A stretch of DNA of 64,000 nucleotides from Bacillota bacterium. Its GTDB lineage: Bacteria > Bacillota > Sulfobacillia > Sulfobacillales > JAIMBI01. The stretch is taken from assembly GCA_021846565.1 (NCBI GenBank), contig JAJZWS010000001.1, forward strand, positions 19,810-83,809, given 5' to 3'. A program made the translations under genes and the position numbers. Shown one piece after another: positions 49,112-58,860 of this stretch; position 1 is the stretch's first letter; every line of letters begins with the position of its first letter. The notes below the pieces were generated by a model. That model had not been told where the DNA came from and made no database searches. It saw only the letters and a list, made by a program, of their open reading frames with translations.

Positions 49112-50085
49112 GGCATGGCGAAGGGCCGACACGGGTGACGTGGCTGGTGGCTGGGTGGCACGTGGCCGCCGAACTGGGATCGTTTTTGGCCGCGTACCAA
49201 AAGCTCACCGACACGGCGGATGAACTGGTGTTGGCGGTGGGGGGGACGGATGGGAGTTTGGCGGCCGCGCGGGCCTTCCAACAGGCCCATCCGGAGGTTG
49301 GGCTCAAGGTGGTGGAGCAAGTGCCCAGCATGGGCAAGCAGGGGGCACTGGCCGCTGCCTGGCCACAGGTTACGGGCGATATCATCTACCTGACGGATAT
49401 GGACTGTCGACCCACGGACAGCGTGGCGCGCCCGCTGCTGGCGTGGATTCAGCGCGGGTGTGACGCGGTGACCGGTCCCATCCGTCCCCTGCCGGCCCAG
49501 GAGACGATGCCACTGGTCCGCGTGCAGTGGGCCGTGCTCCGCGCTCGGGATCGGGGTGGCGCGAGTCCCAGCCGTGGATTGACCGGGGCCAACACCGCCA
49601 TCACCCGCGCCATGATTGAACGGGTGGGTGCGTTTGACTGGGATGCGCCCACGGGGACGGACTATACCCTGGCCAAGCACGTGCTGGCCGCCGGCGGCTC
49701 GATCTGGCGCGAACCGGCGAGTGAGATGCCGGCGCGGTTTCCCGAGCGGGGGGGCCACTATGTGGCCAAGCAGGCGCGCTGGCTGGGGACCGTATGGCGA
49801 CACGGTTGGCGATACGGGGCATGGGACGAAGTGCGGGCGGTGAGTTGCACGCTGGCCATGCCCTGGGTGGCGCTTCTGCTCCTGGCAGCGGGGTGGTGGT
49901 GGCCGGGCGCCTGGGGGGGGTTGTTGCTGCTGGTCGCCGAAGCGCTTCGACGGCGGGCGCACTACACCGACTGGGCGGGCGTTCCCGTGGGGACGGCGAC
50001 CCTCATCGCGTCCGTGTTGGTGGACTTTTTGGCGGCCCTGGAAGCGACGCGCCGGGTCGCGGTTCGGAGGGGCCAGTGGACCTAG
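49108..50085 (+). CDS. Glycosyltransferase family 2
   Basis: MGKQGALAAAWPQVTGDIIYLTDMDCRPTD, GLTGANTAITRAMIERVGAFDW; C-terminal TMs. Confidence 0.8.
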   Translation: MRHGEGPTRVTWLVAGWHVAAELGSFLAAYQKLTDTADELVLAVGGTDGSLAAARAFQQAHPEVGLKVVEQVPSMGKQGALAAAWPQVTGDIIYLTDMDCRPTDSVARPLLAWIQRGCDAVTGPIRPLPAQETMPLVRVQWAVLRARDRGGASPSRGLTGANTAITRAMIERVGAFDWDAPTGTDYTLAKHVLAAGGSIWREPASEMPARFPERGGHYVAKQARWLGTVWRHGWRYGAWDEVRAVSCTLAMPWVALLLLAAGWWWPGAWGGLLLLVAEALRRRAHYTDWAGVPVGTATLIASVLVDFLAALEATRRVAVRRGQWT

Positions 50086-52538
50086 GGAAGGGGCGCTGGG
50101 TTGCGGGGGCGGGGGCCGCGGCGGCAATGACGCTGATGGGATGGCCGGGGCAGACGCTGGCCGCGGCCTCCCCGCCGCACCCGGTCGTGGACACGCGCTT
50201 CGTCTCGCTGACCGGGGCAACCTGGCCAGAGCTGGCCGCGGGGGCGGCCGGCCAGGCGGTCATCGAATACTACCTGCGGTCTCGCGGGCCGAACCACCCG
50301 AGCCTGGTGGTGTGGCTCAGAGACGATGGGCGCGCCAGCCTCGCCCGGGTTTACGAGGCCCCGCCGGGGCGCACGTGGGTGCCCATCAATGGGAGTCGGC
50401 CGCTCGCGCCGCAACTGTCGCGATTAAAGCCCATTATGGTGGTGGCGGCACCAGAGGGCTGGTGGTCCCGCGGAGGTTTGCCTGACTTCAACGTGACGGT
50501 CGACGTGTTTGGACCCGTCTATACGATGTGGGGAGGCAAACCCGGCCCCGCGTCGTATCTGTCCCGGATTCGGCCAGGGCCGCTGGCGTTTGTGGTGTAC
50601 CTGCACGGCAGCGCCCCCGGCATCCCCACCTGGGATGACCGGCGGCTCATTCCGCCGCTCGCGGGCGCCAACTACATCCGCGCCAGCTACGCTCAGACCA
50701 AGTGTCCCACCCCGCGCACCTGGGTGCCGGGACCCAGCCCGCTCTGGCCCTACGTGGCTTATGGAGGGCATTTCCTTCAAGGCATGGGGACCGAAACGCC
50801 CCCCATCGTGATGAATTGGGCGACAGGCCTCATGGCCAAGTTCAGCGAAGTCGTGAGTCTCAGAAACCAGAGTTGCAGCTATGGCTTTTATTCGACAGCG
50901 CCGGTAGTGCCCGGGCCCCTGAACCATCCGTCCTTCGAGTCACCCTGGGGCTTCTATACCCTGGATCCCAAAGCTACCGGCCTGCCCAACCTCGTCATCC
51001 GGGTCAACTGGCAGCCGACGCACACGCTCGGACAGCTGGGGCTGCATCAGCTCACGCCTCTGGCGCTTCCCGCCCTGGCGCGGTCCAGCGAGACCGTGCG
51101 GTACTCGTGGGCAGACCACCCGGGCAACCAGGAATTCAACTACAAGGTGGACATGCTGGGGTTTCAGACCATTAACACCCATACGCGCATCATGGGAGGC
51201 CAGGAGACGATCGTGGCCCCCGGCTATGCGGGGTATCCGGCACGCCTCATAGATGAGCGGTGGCCGGTCACCACCTTTATCGATCAAAACGCGCGGCCCT
51301 ATCTGACCAGCGAGGGGTTGTACGCGTGGCCCGCGGGCCTGGTGGGGGATGCGTTCCTGTTTGGGGAGCATGGCAGCCCGAACCTGACCGCCTACGATAC
51401 CCTGCCCGCCGGAACGCGGGGGGAATACCGGACGGGACCGGCCGCGCGGCCGTGGCTCTACGCAAGTCCCATCGACGGAAAACTGCACCTGTTGGGCGCC
51501 CAGGCCGGGTTGTGGCAGGTCACGGCCACGAGCCAGCTGGTGGAGCGCAATCTGGGACCTGGTCCATACATCAACGACTGGCGCCTATTCACCAAGGGCG
51601 CGGCCGGCTACCGCCCGGTATCTCGCCTGGATGCGCTGGACGGGCGGGTGTGGCTGTACGCCGGTCCCCACGGTGTGGCCGTGTTGCTGGCCCCGTTTAC
51701 GGCATCCGTGTTCCAAGTGCTTCCTCCCACAACAGACACGTCCTGGCAGCAATTTGTTCAGCAGGTGGCGCCGTACCAACAGGGCAAAAGCCCACAGCAT
51801 TTGTTCCAGTGGCTGCCCGCCCGCGCCGTCGCTGCCCTGACCGCGGCGGCCGGGCAGGTGAGTGCCGTGGTGCCGACGTCCAGCGGCTTTCAGGCCATGA
51901 TCGCTGTGGGGCCGGGAGGGGCTCGCTCGCAGCTGCCAGGTGTGGCGCCGGACGTCGCGGCGGGGCGCTATGCGCTGTCTTACACGCGCGCCACCGACCG
52001 CTTCCGGCTGGTGCCGGCTCCTCGCGGGTCTGGCCACCTCGCGATTCGTGGCACGTTGGCTCCCGCCCATCCGGGGCAGCCCGACCCGCTGGCTCTCACC
52101 GTCCGCAACGCGGGGCCGGGTCCCTGGCGCGGAACCGTCCGGGTCCGTGCCGGACTCCACCAGACGGCGCTCACCGCGGCGATCCCGGCGAGGGGGACCT
52201 GGCGGGCGGACACCACGGTGACCGTGGGCACCGCTCGGACGCTGGTGGTCCGCGTGGTGGCTCACCATCAGTCCGCGGCTTTCCGGTCCCCGGTGGGCCG
52301 GACTCGTCGCCCGTCGGTCGGCCGTCTGGCGGCGTTGTCGTTTGACAGCCCGCCCGCCGTCGCGGCGTTTCTGGCGGGGCTCCTGCTGATGGCGGGCCTG
52401 TCCGGTGCGGTGTGGCGGCGTCACGCGCCCTCACCTGTCCTTCCCACCGCGCGAGTGGCCGGCCGGTCCTCCGGAAGACCGGGGTCTCAGGCGTCGGCGA
52501 AAACAGCCCGGGCGAAGGAGGGGCCGCATGAACGCTGA
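50076..52538 (+). CDS. Large exported, C-terminally membrane-anchored protein of unknown function
   Basis: N-terminal signal (VAGAGAAAAMTLMGWPGQTLAAA), ~780 aa exported region, C-terminal TM FLAGLLLMAGLSGAVWRRH; GTG at 50076. Confidence 0.65.
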   Translation: MDLGKGRWVAGAGAAAAMTLMGWPGQTLAAASPPHPVVDTRFVSLTGATWPELAAGAAGQAVIEYYLRSRGPNHPSLVVWLRDDGRASLARVYEAPPGRTWVPINGSRPLAPQLSRLKPIMVVAAPEGWWSRGGLPDFNVTVDVFGPVYTMWGGKPGPASYLSRIRPGPLAFVVYLHGSAPGIPTWDDRRLIPPLAGANYIRASYAQTKCPTPRTWVPGPSPLWPYVAYGGHFLQGMGTETPPIVMNWATGLMAKFSEVVSLRNQSCSYGFYSTAPVVPGPLNHPSFESPWGFYTLDPKATGLPNLVIRVNWQPTHTLGQLGLHQLTPLALPALARSSETVRYSWADHPGNQEFNYKVDMLGFQTINTHTRIMGGQETIVAPGYAGYPARLIDERWPVTTFIDQNARPYLTSEGLYAWPAGLVGDAFLFGEHGSPNLTAYDTLPAGTRGEYRTGPAARPWLYASPIDGKLHLLGAQAGLWQVTATSQLVERNLGPGPYINDWRLFTKGAAGYRPVSRLDALDGRVWLYAGPHGVAVLLAPFTASVFQVLPPTTDTSWQQFVQQVAPYQQGKSPQHLFQWLPARAVAALTAAAGQVSAVVPTSSGFQAMIAVGPGGARSQLPGVAPDVAAGRYALSYTRATDRFRLVPAPRGSGHLAIRGTLAPAHPGQPDPLALTVRNAGPGPWRGTVRVRAGLHQTALTAAIPARGTWRADTTVTVGTARTLVVRVVAHHQSAAFRSPVGRTRRPSVGRLAALSFDSPPAVAAFLAGLLLMAGLSGAVWRRHAPSPVLPTARVAGRSSGRPGSQASAKTARAKEGPHER

Positions 52539-54114
52539 CCACCAGGCGGCGACGCGCCGCCTGGTGCTGATGCTGGCGGCGGGACTGGGCTACGCGTTCT
52601 TGTTTGTGGTGCGCTACCGGGGATTGTGGGTCGAAAACGACACCGCGTTTTTCACGCGGGACGCGGTGCTGACGGTCCAGCGGCACTCCGTGTTGTTTGC
52701 CGGCGACTATCCCCATGGCTTTCTGTACACGGCCTGGCTCGCGTCGTTCCAGTGGCTGGCCGGCGTGTCGCCGCCCGTATTCAATACGGTTGTAGCCCCG
52801 TTCGTGGGCATCACGCTGATGCTGGGGGCCGCGTACCTGTGCTATCGGGTGCTGACCCACTCTGAGCGTACGGCCACCTTGGCTGCCTGGATGCTGTTGG
52901 CCGTACCCGAGGTGGTGTTTTCCGCGGTGCGCGGCAATCATGAGAAATTTAACATCGCCATCCTGCTGCTGGGGCTGTGGGCGCTGGCGGCGAGCGTCCC
53001 GCGTGGGCCGGCCGCCGTGACGAGCGCAGAGCGCGTTCGGCAGTTCACCTGGCTTGCGCTGTTTCTTCTCCTCATGCTGATGAATGCCGTGACCAACGAC
53101 TATTTCGCCTCCACGCTGGCCACCGCCGGCCTGCTGGCCGCCGGCTTCATGGTGGCCGCCCGGCCACGGCTTACACGGTCCGCCGCGGACGTCCGACCGC
53201 TGGCCGCGCGACTGGCCGTTGGCATGGCGGCGGCGGGTGGGGTGGTGGTATGGGTGATGCTGGGAGTGTACCCCCCGGCGTCCCAGGATTTCACCCTGCT
53301 GTCCACGGCGGCCATCAAGCTGTGGCACCTGCTGCGCACCGGACGCGTCCACTCCAACCCCTATGCGGCGCCGGCCGCTCAATGGGCGGGAAGTTTTTCG
53401 TATCTGTTGGTGGCTTCTTTCCGATGGATTATGTTTGCCGCCTCGCTGGTGGTTTTCGTCGCCTTTGGACGCCGCCTCTGGCAACGACGGCGGGTTCCCG
53501 CGCACGTCCTGATGCTGCTGGCGATGTATCTGGCCCTGGGGCTGTTGGTGGCCGTGGCCATTCCCCTGGATTTTACGGGACTGGCCGCTGGGAGCAACCT
53601 TGAGGTGCGCAACTTCACCTACTTTGCGTTGCTGGCGACTCCCCTGGCCGCCATGGGGCTGTTCGCCGTGTGGCGGCATCCCCTCGTGCGGCGGAAGGCG
53701 CAGAGGGTGGCGGGGTGGTCGGCGGTGATGGTGGCCGCGTTCCTGGCGGCGGGCGTGGTCAAGGTGACGCTGGATCCGCTGGTGTCCAACGAGTGGATTT
53801 TCTACACGCCGGCGGAGCGGCAGGCCGTGGGCTTCTTTGTTGCGCACGCCCACAGCATGGGGCTTTGGACGGGTCCCGACAACCGCCTGGTGTACATGGC
53901 GCAAAGTCTCTGGCCGGTGACCCCGCACGACAATGTGGTGATGGGTTTCAAGCCGCTGCCGCTCACGGCGGACTTCCTGTGGTCACCAGTGGTGGTGGCC
54001 AATACGGAGGCTCAGCACGGGTGGCTGCCCCCATACGCGGCGCAGAACCGGGTGTACGACGACGGCGGGGCCGCGATTTATCAAACGGTGCCGGAGAGCC
54101 CGTTTCAGCGGTGA
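52528..54114 (+). CDS. Polytopic membrane protein (GT-C-like glycosyltransferase or polymerase candidate)
   Basis: ~10 TM segments with an early loop WVENDTAFFTRDAVLTVQRHS. Confidence 0.6.
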   Translation: MNADHQAATRRLVLMLAAGLGYAFLFVVRYRGLWVENDTAFFTRDAVLTVQRHSVLFAGDYPHGFLYTAWLASFQWLAGVSPPVFNTVVAPFVGITLMLGAAYLCYRVLTHSERTATLAAWMLLAVPEVVFSAVRGNHEKFNIAILLLGLWALAASVPRGPAAVTSAERVRQFTWLALFLLLMLMNAVTNDYFASTLATAGLLAAGFMVAARPRLTRSAADVRPLAARLAVGMAAAGGVVVWVMLGVYPPASQDFTLLSTAAIKLWHLLRTGRVHSNPYAAPAAQWAGSFSYLLVASFRWIMFAASLVVFVAFGRRLWQRRRVPAHVLMLLAMYLALGLLVAVAIPLDFTGLAAGSNLEVRNFTYFALLATPLAAMGLFAVWRHPLVRRKAQRVAGWSAVMVAAFLAAGVVKVTLDPLVSNEWIFYTPAERQAVGFFVAHAHSMGLWTGPDNRLVYMAQSLWPVTPHDNVVMGFKPLPLTADFLWSPVVVANTEAQHGWLPPYAAQNRVYDDGGAAIYQTVPESPFQR

Positions 54115-55262
54115 GCCGATGCCCGAGCGCGGGGCACCGCCCGGTCGTAGACCCGGAGGGTGTCGCGGGCGGTCTGGGCCCAACTGAAGGGACAGGCGTG
54201 GGAAGGACCCTGGCGCCCCAGTTCCTGTCGCCAGCCCGGATCTTCCAACAGGAGTAAAAGCGCTCGCGTCATCTCGTCTACGGATTCGGGATTGACCAGC
54301 AACGCCACGCCGCGCCCCACTGTGGACATGGGTGGGCGATTGCTGGTTACCACCGCGACGCCGGAGGCCATGGCTTCCAGGAGGGGCAGACCGAATCCCT
54401 CATCCAGGGAGGGGAACACCAGCGCAAGCGCGTTGGCGTACAGGCCGGGCAAATCGGCATCCGGGACATAACCCAGAAATTCTACCCGATCGGCGAGACC
54501 GAGGGCCCGCGCACGATCCCGCATCGGCTCCAGCCGGCCCGGTGGCCACGACCCGGCCACGATGAGGGACCACGGCGGGATGCGGTCCAGCCGCGCCGCG
54601 GCGGCCAGGACGCCGCCGAGGTTTTTGTTGGGCGCCCCGCCGCCCACGAACAACAGGTATGGGCGGTGCAGAGCAAAGCGGCCGCGGCCGCGCTCGGATG
54701 GAGAGAAGCGGGAGTCCACCCCGGGGCGAACCACGGTCACGCAGTCGGGTGGCAGGTTGAGCCGCGCCAGCGCTGCGTCGCGCACCGCCTCGCTGACCGC
54801 AATGACTTGGTGGGCGCGCGGCAGCCGGTGGCGGTAGTACACCTGCCAGCGCCATTGGCTGGCGCGGGCCGACAGGCCTCCGTCCGGCGGATGGTCCAGC
54901 GGCATGAGGTCATGCAGGGTGACCACGGTGGCCGTGCCGGGGTGGGTGGCCACGCCATTGAAGTCGGGGGCGTGAAAGACGCGGGGCCGGCCCCGGAGGA
55001 GCGCCGCGCGCAGGAAGGCTTCGTTGTATAGCCAGTACGCCTGCGCGGGCCAGTGGGCACGCCATCCATACACCGCATGGGCGGCCACCTCCTCCGGGAG
55101 CCACTGGCGCCCCACGGTACTGGCGAGACAGGTGATCCGGTCGGGCGCCAACCGGAGCAGGGCGCGCGTGAGCTCGCGGGTATACGTCCCCACGCCGCGC
55201 AGCCGGTGGCCGGACTGCAACGGGGTGGCATCGATCAGAATGTCCCACCCGTCCCGCCTCAT
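54105..55262 (-). CDS. Glycosyltransferase family 4
   Basis: RGVGTYTRELTRALL, FHAPDFNG, VTLHDLMPLDHP, VFPSLDEGFGLPLLEAMASGVAVVTSN. Confidence 0.93.
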   Translation of the reverse strand: MRRDGWDILIDATPLQSGHRLRGVGTYTRELTRALLRLAPDRITCLASTVGRQWLPEEVAAHAVYGWRAHWPAQAYWLYNEAFLRAALLRGRPRVFHAPDFNGVATHPGTATVVTLHDLMPLDHPPDGGLSARASQWRWQVYYRHRLPRAHQVIAVSEAVRDAALARLNLPPDCVTVVRPGVDSRFSPSERGRGRFALHRPYLLFVGGGAPNKNLGGVLAAAARLDRIPPWSLIVAGSWPPGRLEPMRDRARALGLADRVEFLGYVPDADLPGLYANALALVFPSLDEGFGLPLLEAMASGVAVVTSNRPPMSTVGRGVALLVNPESVDEMTRALLLLLEDPGWRQELGRQGPSHACPFSWAQTARDTLRVYDRAVPRARASAHR

Positions 55263-56416
55263 CAGCCCACCAGCGCCCGGTACAGGTTAAGGATTGTGGC
55301 CGCTGTGGCGTCCCAGCTAAATCGCTCGGCGCGCCGGCGCCCCTGGACCGCAAGTCGCTGGGCCAGCCCGTGGTCGGTCAACACGCGGACCATGGCCCTG
55401 GCGAGGGCGTCGACGTCTTCCGGGTTGACCAGGAGCGCCGCGTCCCCGGTGAGCTCGGGCAACGATGAGCGGTTGGAGGTCACGACCGGCACCCCGTGGG
55501 CCATCCCCTCGAGGGCGGGCTGTCCAAACCCTTCGTAGAGAGAGGGAAACACCACTCCCGCGGCACCGGCGTACACGGTAGCCAGCTGGGCATCGGGAAG
55601 GTACCCGAAGTGGTGTACCCCATCGGGAGTTCCTGCCGCCAGTGCGCTGCGACGGCCCCAGGTGTCCGGGCCGGCCAGCACCAGCGCCACGTCGGGCTGG
55701 CCGGTCCGCACTTGGCGAAACGCGGCGAACAGACGCGCTGTGTTCTTGCGCGGGTCTTGGTTGCCCACGGCCAGCAGATAGCGCGCCGGCAACTCCCCGG
55801 CCCCCTTGGCCCGCTCGGCGTCGGCCCGACGCATCGCGAGCTCGCCGTCGGACGGCCAACGGGTGCCGGGGGGCGCCACCACCAGCCGGGAGGCCAGCCC
55901 GGCGATGTGGTGCACCAAGTCGCGTTGCGCAGAGCGGCTGGTCGTGAGCACGGCGTCGGTTGTGTACGGGCTCCAGGCCACCAGCGTGCGAAAAACGAGG
56001 CGGGTCAGCACGGGGTGCCACTGGGGGGCGACCAGTGGGATGGCGTCATGCACCGTGAGCACGCGGTGGACGCCATGCCGGAGAGACAGAAAGGGCCCTA
56101 CCCCGCAGGGGTCGTGCACGATGTCCAGTTGCAGGGCGTGCGCCGCCCGGGCCAGTTCGGTGTGGCCGCGCGTCAAGACCCCGGGCAGCGTGGCGACACC
56201 CGACAGGCGTCGGTTGGAGAAATCTGCAAACCAGGGCATGGCGGTGTCGGGATACGGGTTGAGCAGCCACAACTCGAGCGTCGGATCGGTCCGGCGGAGG
56301 GCGTAGCATAGCTCGGAGGCGTAGCGGCCAATGCCCGTGGTGTAGCGGCCCATTCCGTACGTGAACATTCCGACGCGGAGTGGGCGCCGTCGACCGGAGG
56401 CGGTTGATGTGGTCAT
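55262..56416 (-). CDS. Glycosyltransferase family 4
   Basis: TTGIGRYASELCYAL, LTVHDAIPLVAP, VFPSLYEGFGQPALEGMAHGVPVVTSN; stop/start overlap with the next gene. Confidence 0.93.
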   Translation of the reverse strand: MTTSTASGRRRPLRVGMFTYGMGRYTTGIGRYASELCYALRRTDPTLELWLLNPYPDTAMPWFADFSNRRLSGVATLPGVLTRGHTELARAAHALQLDIVHDPCGVGPFLSLRHGVHRVLTVHDAIPLVAPQWHPVLTRLVFRTLVAWSPYTTDAVLTTSRSAQRDLVHHIAGLASRLVVAPPGTRWPSDGELAMRRADAERAKGAGELPARYLLAVGNQDPRKNTARLFAAFRQVRTGQPDVALVLAGPDTWGRRSALAAGTPDGVHHFGYLPDAQLATVYAGAAGVVFPSLYEGFGQPALEGMAHGVPVVTSNRSSLPELTGDAALLVNPEDVDALARAMVRVLTDHGLAQRLAVQGRRRAERFSWDATAATILNLYRALVG

Positions 56417-56462
56417 GAACCCAGAATACCAGAATCTGCATACAGTGCCAAGTCGCCCCGGG

Positions 56463-57296
56463 TCATCCGACGCGGTAGTGGAGCACCAGGTGGCGAGTCA
56501 GGGCCGGCTCGCCGGGGTCCGCCAGCTTCAGGCGCCACGTGGCCGTGCCGTATCCGGTCGAAGGCAGGGGGACTAGATAATGGCACGTTCGGTGGGGCGG
56601 GCAACGGAGCGTTCGGATCCACACCGTCGTCCCATTCACAGCGGCGGTCGCGTGGTAGGCAAGGAGCGCGCGCTCCGGATTGCTGATGTAGAGCGCTATC
56701 ACGCCGTGGGTTGCCCCGGCGGCGGACGGGGCGCTGGGGAAGCCCTGGGGGCCCACGATCCAAGCTGCCGGCGCGGTGGCCTGCCAGGCGGGCGCCACCA
56801 CGAGCGCGGTGGCCAGGGCCATGACCGCCACTAATACCAGCCCGCCGCCCACGGTCGGATGGAGGTGCACGCGCAGCAGATAGGGTTCGTTCCGCCCCAG
56901 GGCGTGGCGGCGGACCAGCGCCACGAAACTCAACGTGCCGGTGAGCGCCAAGAGCGACAGCACATCGGTCGCGGTGGTGGCCGGGATGCCCACCCGGGAC
57001 AGGCCATAGACGATGCCGCCGGTGGCGGCGATGCTCAGGATGAGCGACAGCACCCCGCGCTCAACGTCGTCCAGGTCCTGACGGCGGGGAAACAGGCATA
57101 ACGCGGCGGTGTAGCCGGGGACCACAAGCCCGAAGGGGATGCCGATGGCGGCCCGCGCGACGCCGCTCGCGTGGGGCCACAGCAGATCGAGTCCCAGCAC
57201 CGCCATCCCGGCAATCCACACCAGTGCCAGATCCCACCACGCGAAAGGGGTCGGCTGGACCCGGATGGGCACCAATGATTCAGAAATGTGATACAT
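56463..57296 (-). CDS. DUF1616-type membrane protein
   Basis: Four to five TMs then beta-rich exported domain (TATWRLKLADPGEPALTRHLVLHYRVG). Confidence 0.72.
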   Translation of the reverse strand: MYHISESLVPIRVQPTPFAWWDLALVWIAGMAVLGLDLLWPHASGVARAAIGIPFGLVVPGYTAALCLFPRRQDLDDVERGVLSLILSIAATGGIVYGLSRVGIPATTATDVLSLLALTGTLSFVALVRRHALGRNEPYLLRVHLHPTVGGGLVLVAVMALATALVVAPAWQATAPAAWIVGPQGFPSAPSAAGATHGVIALYISNPERALLAYHATAAVNGTTVWIRTLRCPPHRTCHYLVPLPSTGYGTATWRLKLADPGEPALTRHLVLHYRVG

Positions 57297-57371
57297 TCCC
57301 ACGAGTCCCTTCCGACGCGATTCGAGCCGCATCGCCGGCCCGCTGGGTCACAATACTGCGAGACCCAGTTT

Positions 57372-58001
57372 ATGTCAATCGCAAGAGAGGTGATGAAGCC
57401 GATGGCCGCCGTGAGGCTGTGCAGAGCCGCCGTACCCTTGGACACGGCGGGCGCCGCAGTCGTGTGGCGTAAAATTTTTATTATGGGGCCGCCAGCCAGT
57501 GGAAAAAGCTTTTGGGCGCGGCGCGTGTCGGAGGCCACGGGGATTGGGTGGTATGAACTGGACGAGTGGTTTTTGAAGGATGAAGACGACCCCGAACGCG
57601 CCCGGTGGCAGAGAAGCCTGCTGGCGCTGGATGCATGGATCATTGAGGGCATCTATCCTTGGACCGATGCGATGGCCCAGGCGGATGCCGTCCTCGTGTT
57701 GCGCCCGCCCTGGTGGGTGCGGGACTTTAGGATTCTCTGGCACCGGTACCTGTGGCCGGGTGCGAGCAAAGTGGGGCAGACGGCTTGGCGCATTGCCGTG
57801 ACGCTCAGGACCAGCCATGGTTACGCCGGTGACCATGATGTGCGGATGGCGTCGTCGGCCCAACGTCTGGGCATTCAGGTCATGGAGGTGCCGACAGGCG
57901 AACGACTCATGGCGGAGGTGCTGTCGCATGCCACGTCGGATGCCAGGTCGCAGGCAAGCTCTACAGGCGATACTGGCCCGCCCACGCCAACGCATGCTTG
58001 A
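57372..58001 (+). CDS. P-loop nucleotide kinase-like protein (adenylate kinase / FlaR-like)
   Basis: FIMGPPASGKSFWARRVSEATGIGWYELDEWF, WIIEGIYPWTDAMAQADAVLVLRPP. Confidence 0.78.
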   Translation: MSIAREVMKPMAAVRLCRAAVPLDTAGAAVVWRKIFIMGPPASGKSFWARRVSEATGIGWYELDEWFLKDEDDPERARWQRSLLALDAWIIEGIYPWTDAMAQADAVLVLRPPWWVRDFRILWHRYLWPGASKVGQTAWRIAVTLRTSHGYAGDHDVRMASSAQRLGIQVMEVPTGERLMAEVLSHATSDARSQASSTGDTGPPTPTHA

Positions 58002-58662
58002 TGGCCCGTTTGGCCACGGGGTCGCCGTAGCGGGGACCCAGGCTCGAGCGTCCGGCCACGTCGGGCAGGGGCAGCAAGGGGGGCGGTTGGAGCGGAGCCA
58101 AGGCGCGGGCATACGCCTGACCCAGAGCCCAGCGCTCGCCGACCGCCTCGGGAACTTCGGTCACCTCCTCGTAGGCACGAATCAGGTGGCGCTCGAAGCA
58201 GCAGCGGTCGACCTTGAAAAAGCGTGTGTCGGCCCACCCGGCCTGTCCCAGGAACCGGCGGCAGAACGCGCGCGGATGGCGGCGGGCGTGGCGTTCGATG
58301 CGGTCGAAGTTCGCAACGGTGAGGCGGCCGGTCACCTTGTAGAAGCCCGGCGCGCCCCTGAGGATGCGGCTCTCCCGGACGGCGCGCTCCATGAGGCGGC
58401 CCTCGCCAAACCCTTTGCCCCGCTCCACCCCGGCCAGATTGTCCGCCCAGCTCAGTATCTCCAGGGGGATGCCGCGCCGGGCCGCCGCGTCTTGGATGGG
58501 TGGGTACGGGGCGGCATAGCCGCTGTTGTCGCAAAACACCACCCCGGACAAGCCCGGGCGCGCGAGCCAGAACTGCAGCGCGGACGCGTATTGGGCCCAG
58601 CGCAGCGCGGGATTCTGCAGGGGCATGCGGGGAACCGCCACCGGGGCAATGGTGGCGGTCAT
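57961..58662 (-). CDS. Putative polysaccharide-biosynthesis glycosyltransferase-like protein
   Basis: GVVFCDNSGY, KGFGEGRLMERAVRESRILRGAPGFYKVTGRL pattern; true start near 58662 rather than 59502. Confidence 0.65.
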   Translation of the reverse strand: MTATIAPVAVPRMPLQNPALRWAQYASALQFWLARPGLSGVVFCDNSGYAAPYPPIQDAAARRGIPLEILSWADNLAGVERGKGFGEGRLMERAVRESRILRGAPGFYKVTGRLTVANFDRIERHARRHPRAFCRRFLGQAGWADTRFFKVDRCCFERHLIRAYEEVTEVPEAVGERWALGQAYARALAPLQPPPLLPLPDVAGRSSLGPRYGDPVAKRAIKHALAWAGQYRL

Positions 58663-58860
58663 CAAGAGGGGCCACGCGGACAACGCCTCACCTCTCGAAC
58701 AGAATACCAAACCCTGTCGGACAGCGGTGTCCAGGGATTGGGCCGAGACGTCCCTTGAGCCACGGCCTTGCCAGCGAACCTTGCAACGGGTGCTGGACGA
58801 GGCTCGCGCCACACGGCAAGATAGAGGGCAGGACAATCGGGTGAGTAAAGGGGAGAGGGC

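Noticed and set aside
52171-53928. 585-aa minus-strand ORF over the polytopic membrane gene
   Set aside because: Arg/His/Gln-rich composition typical of antisense frames.
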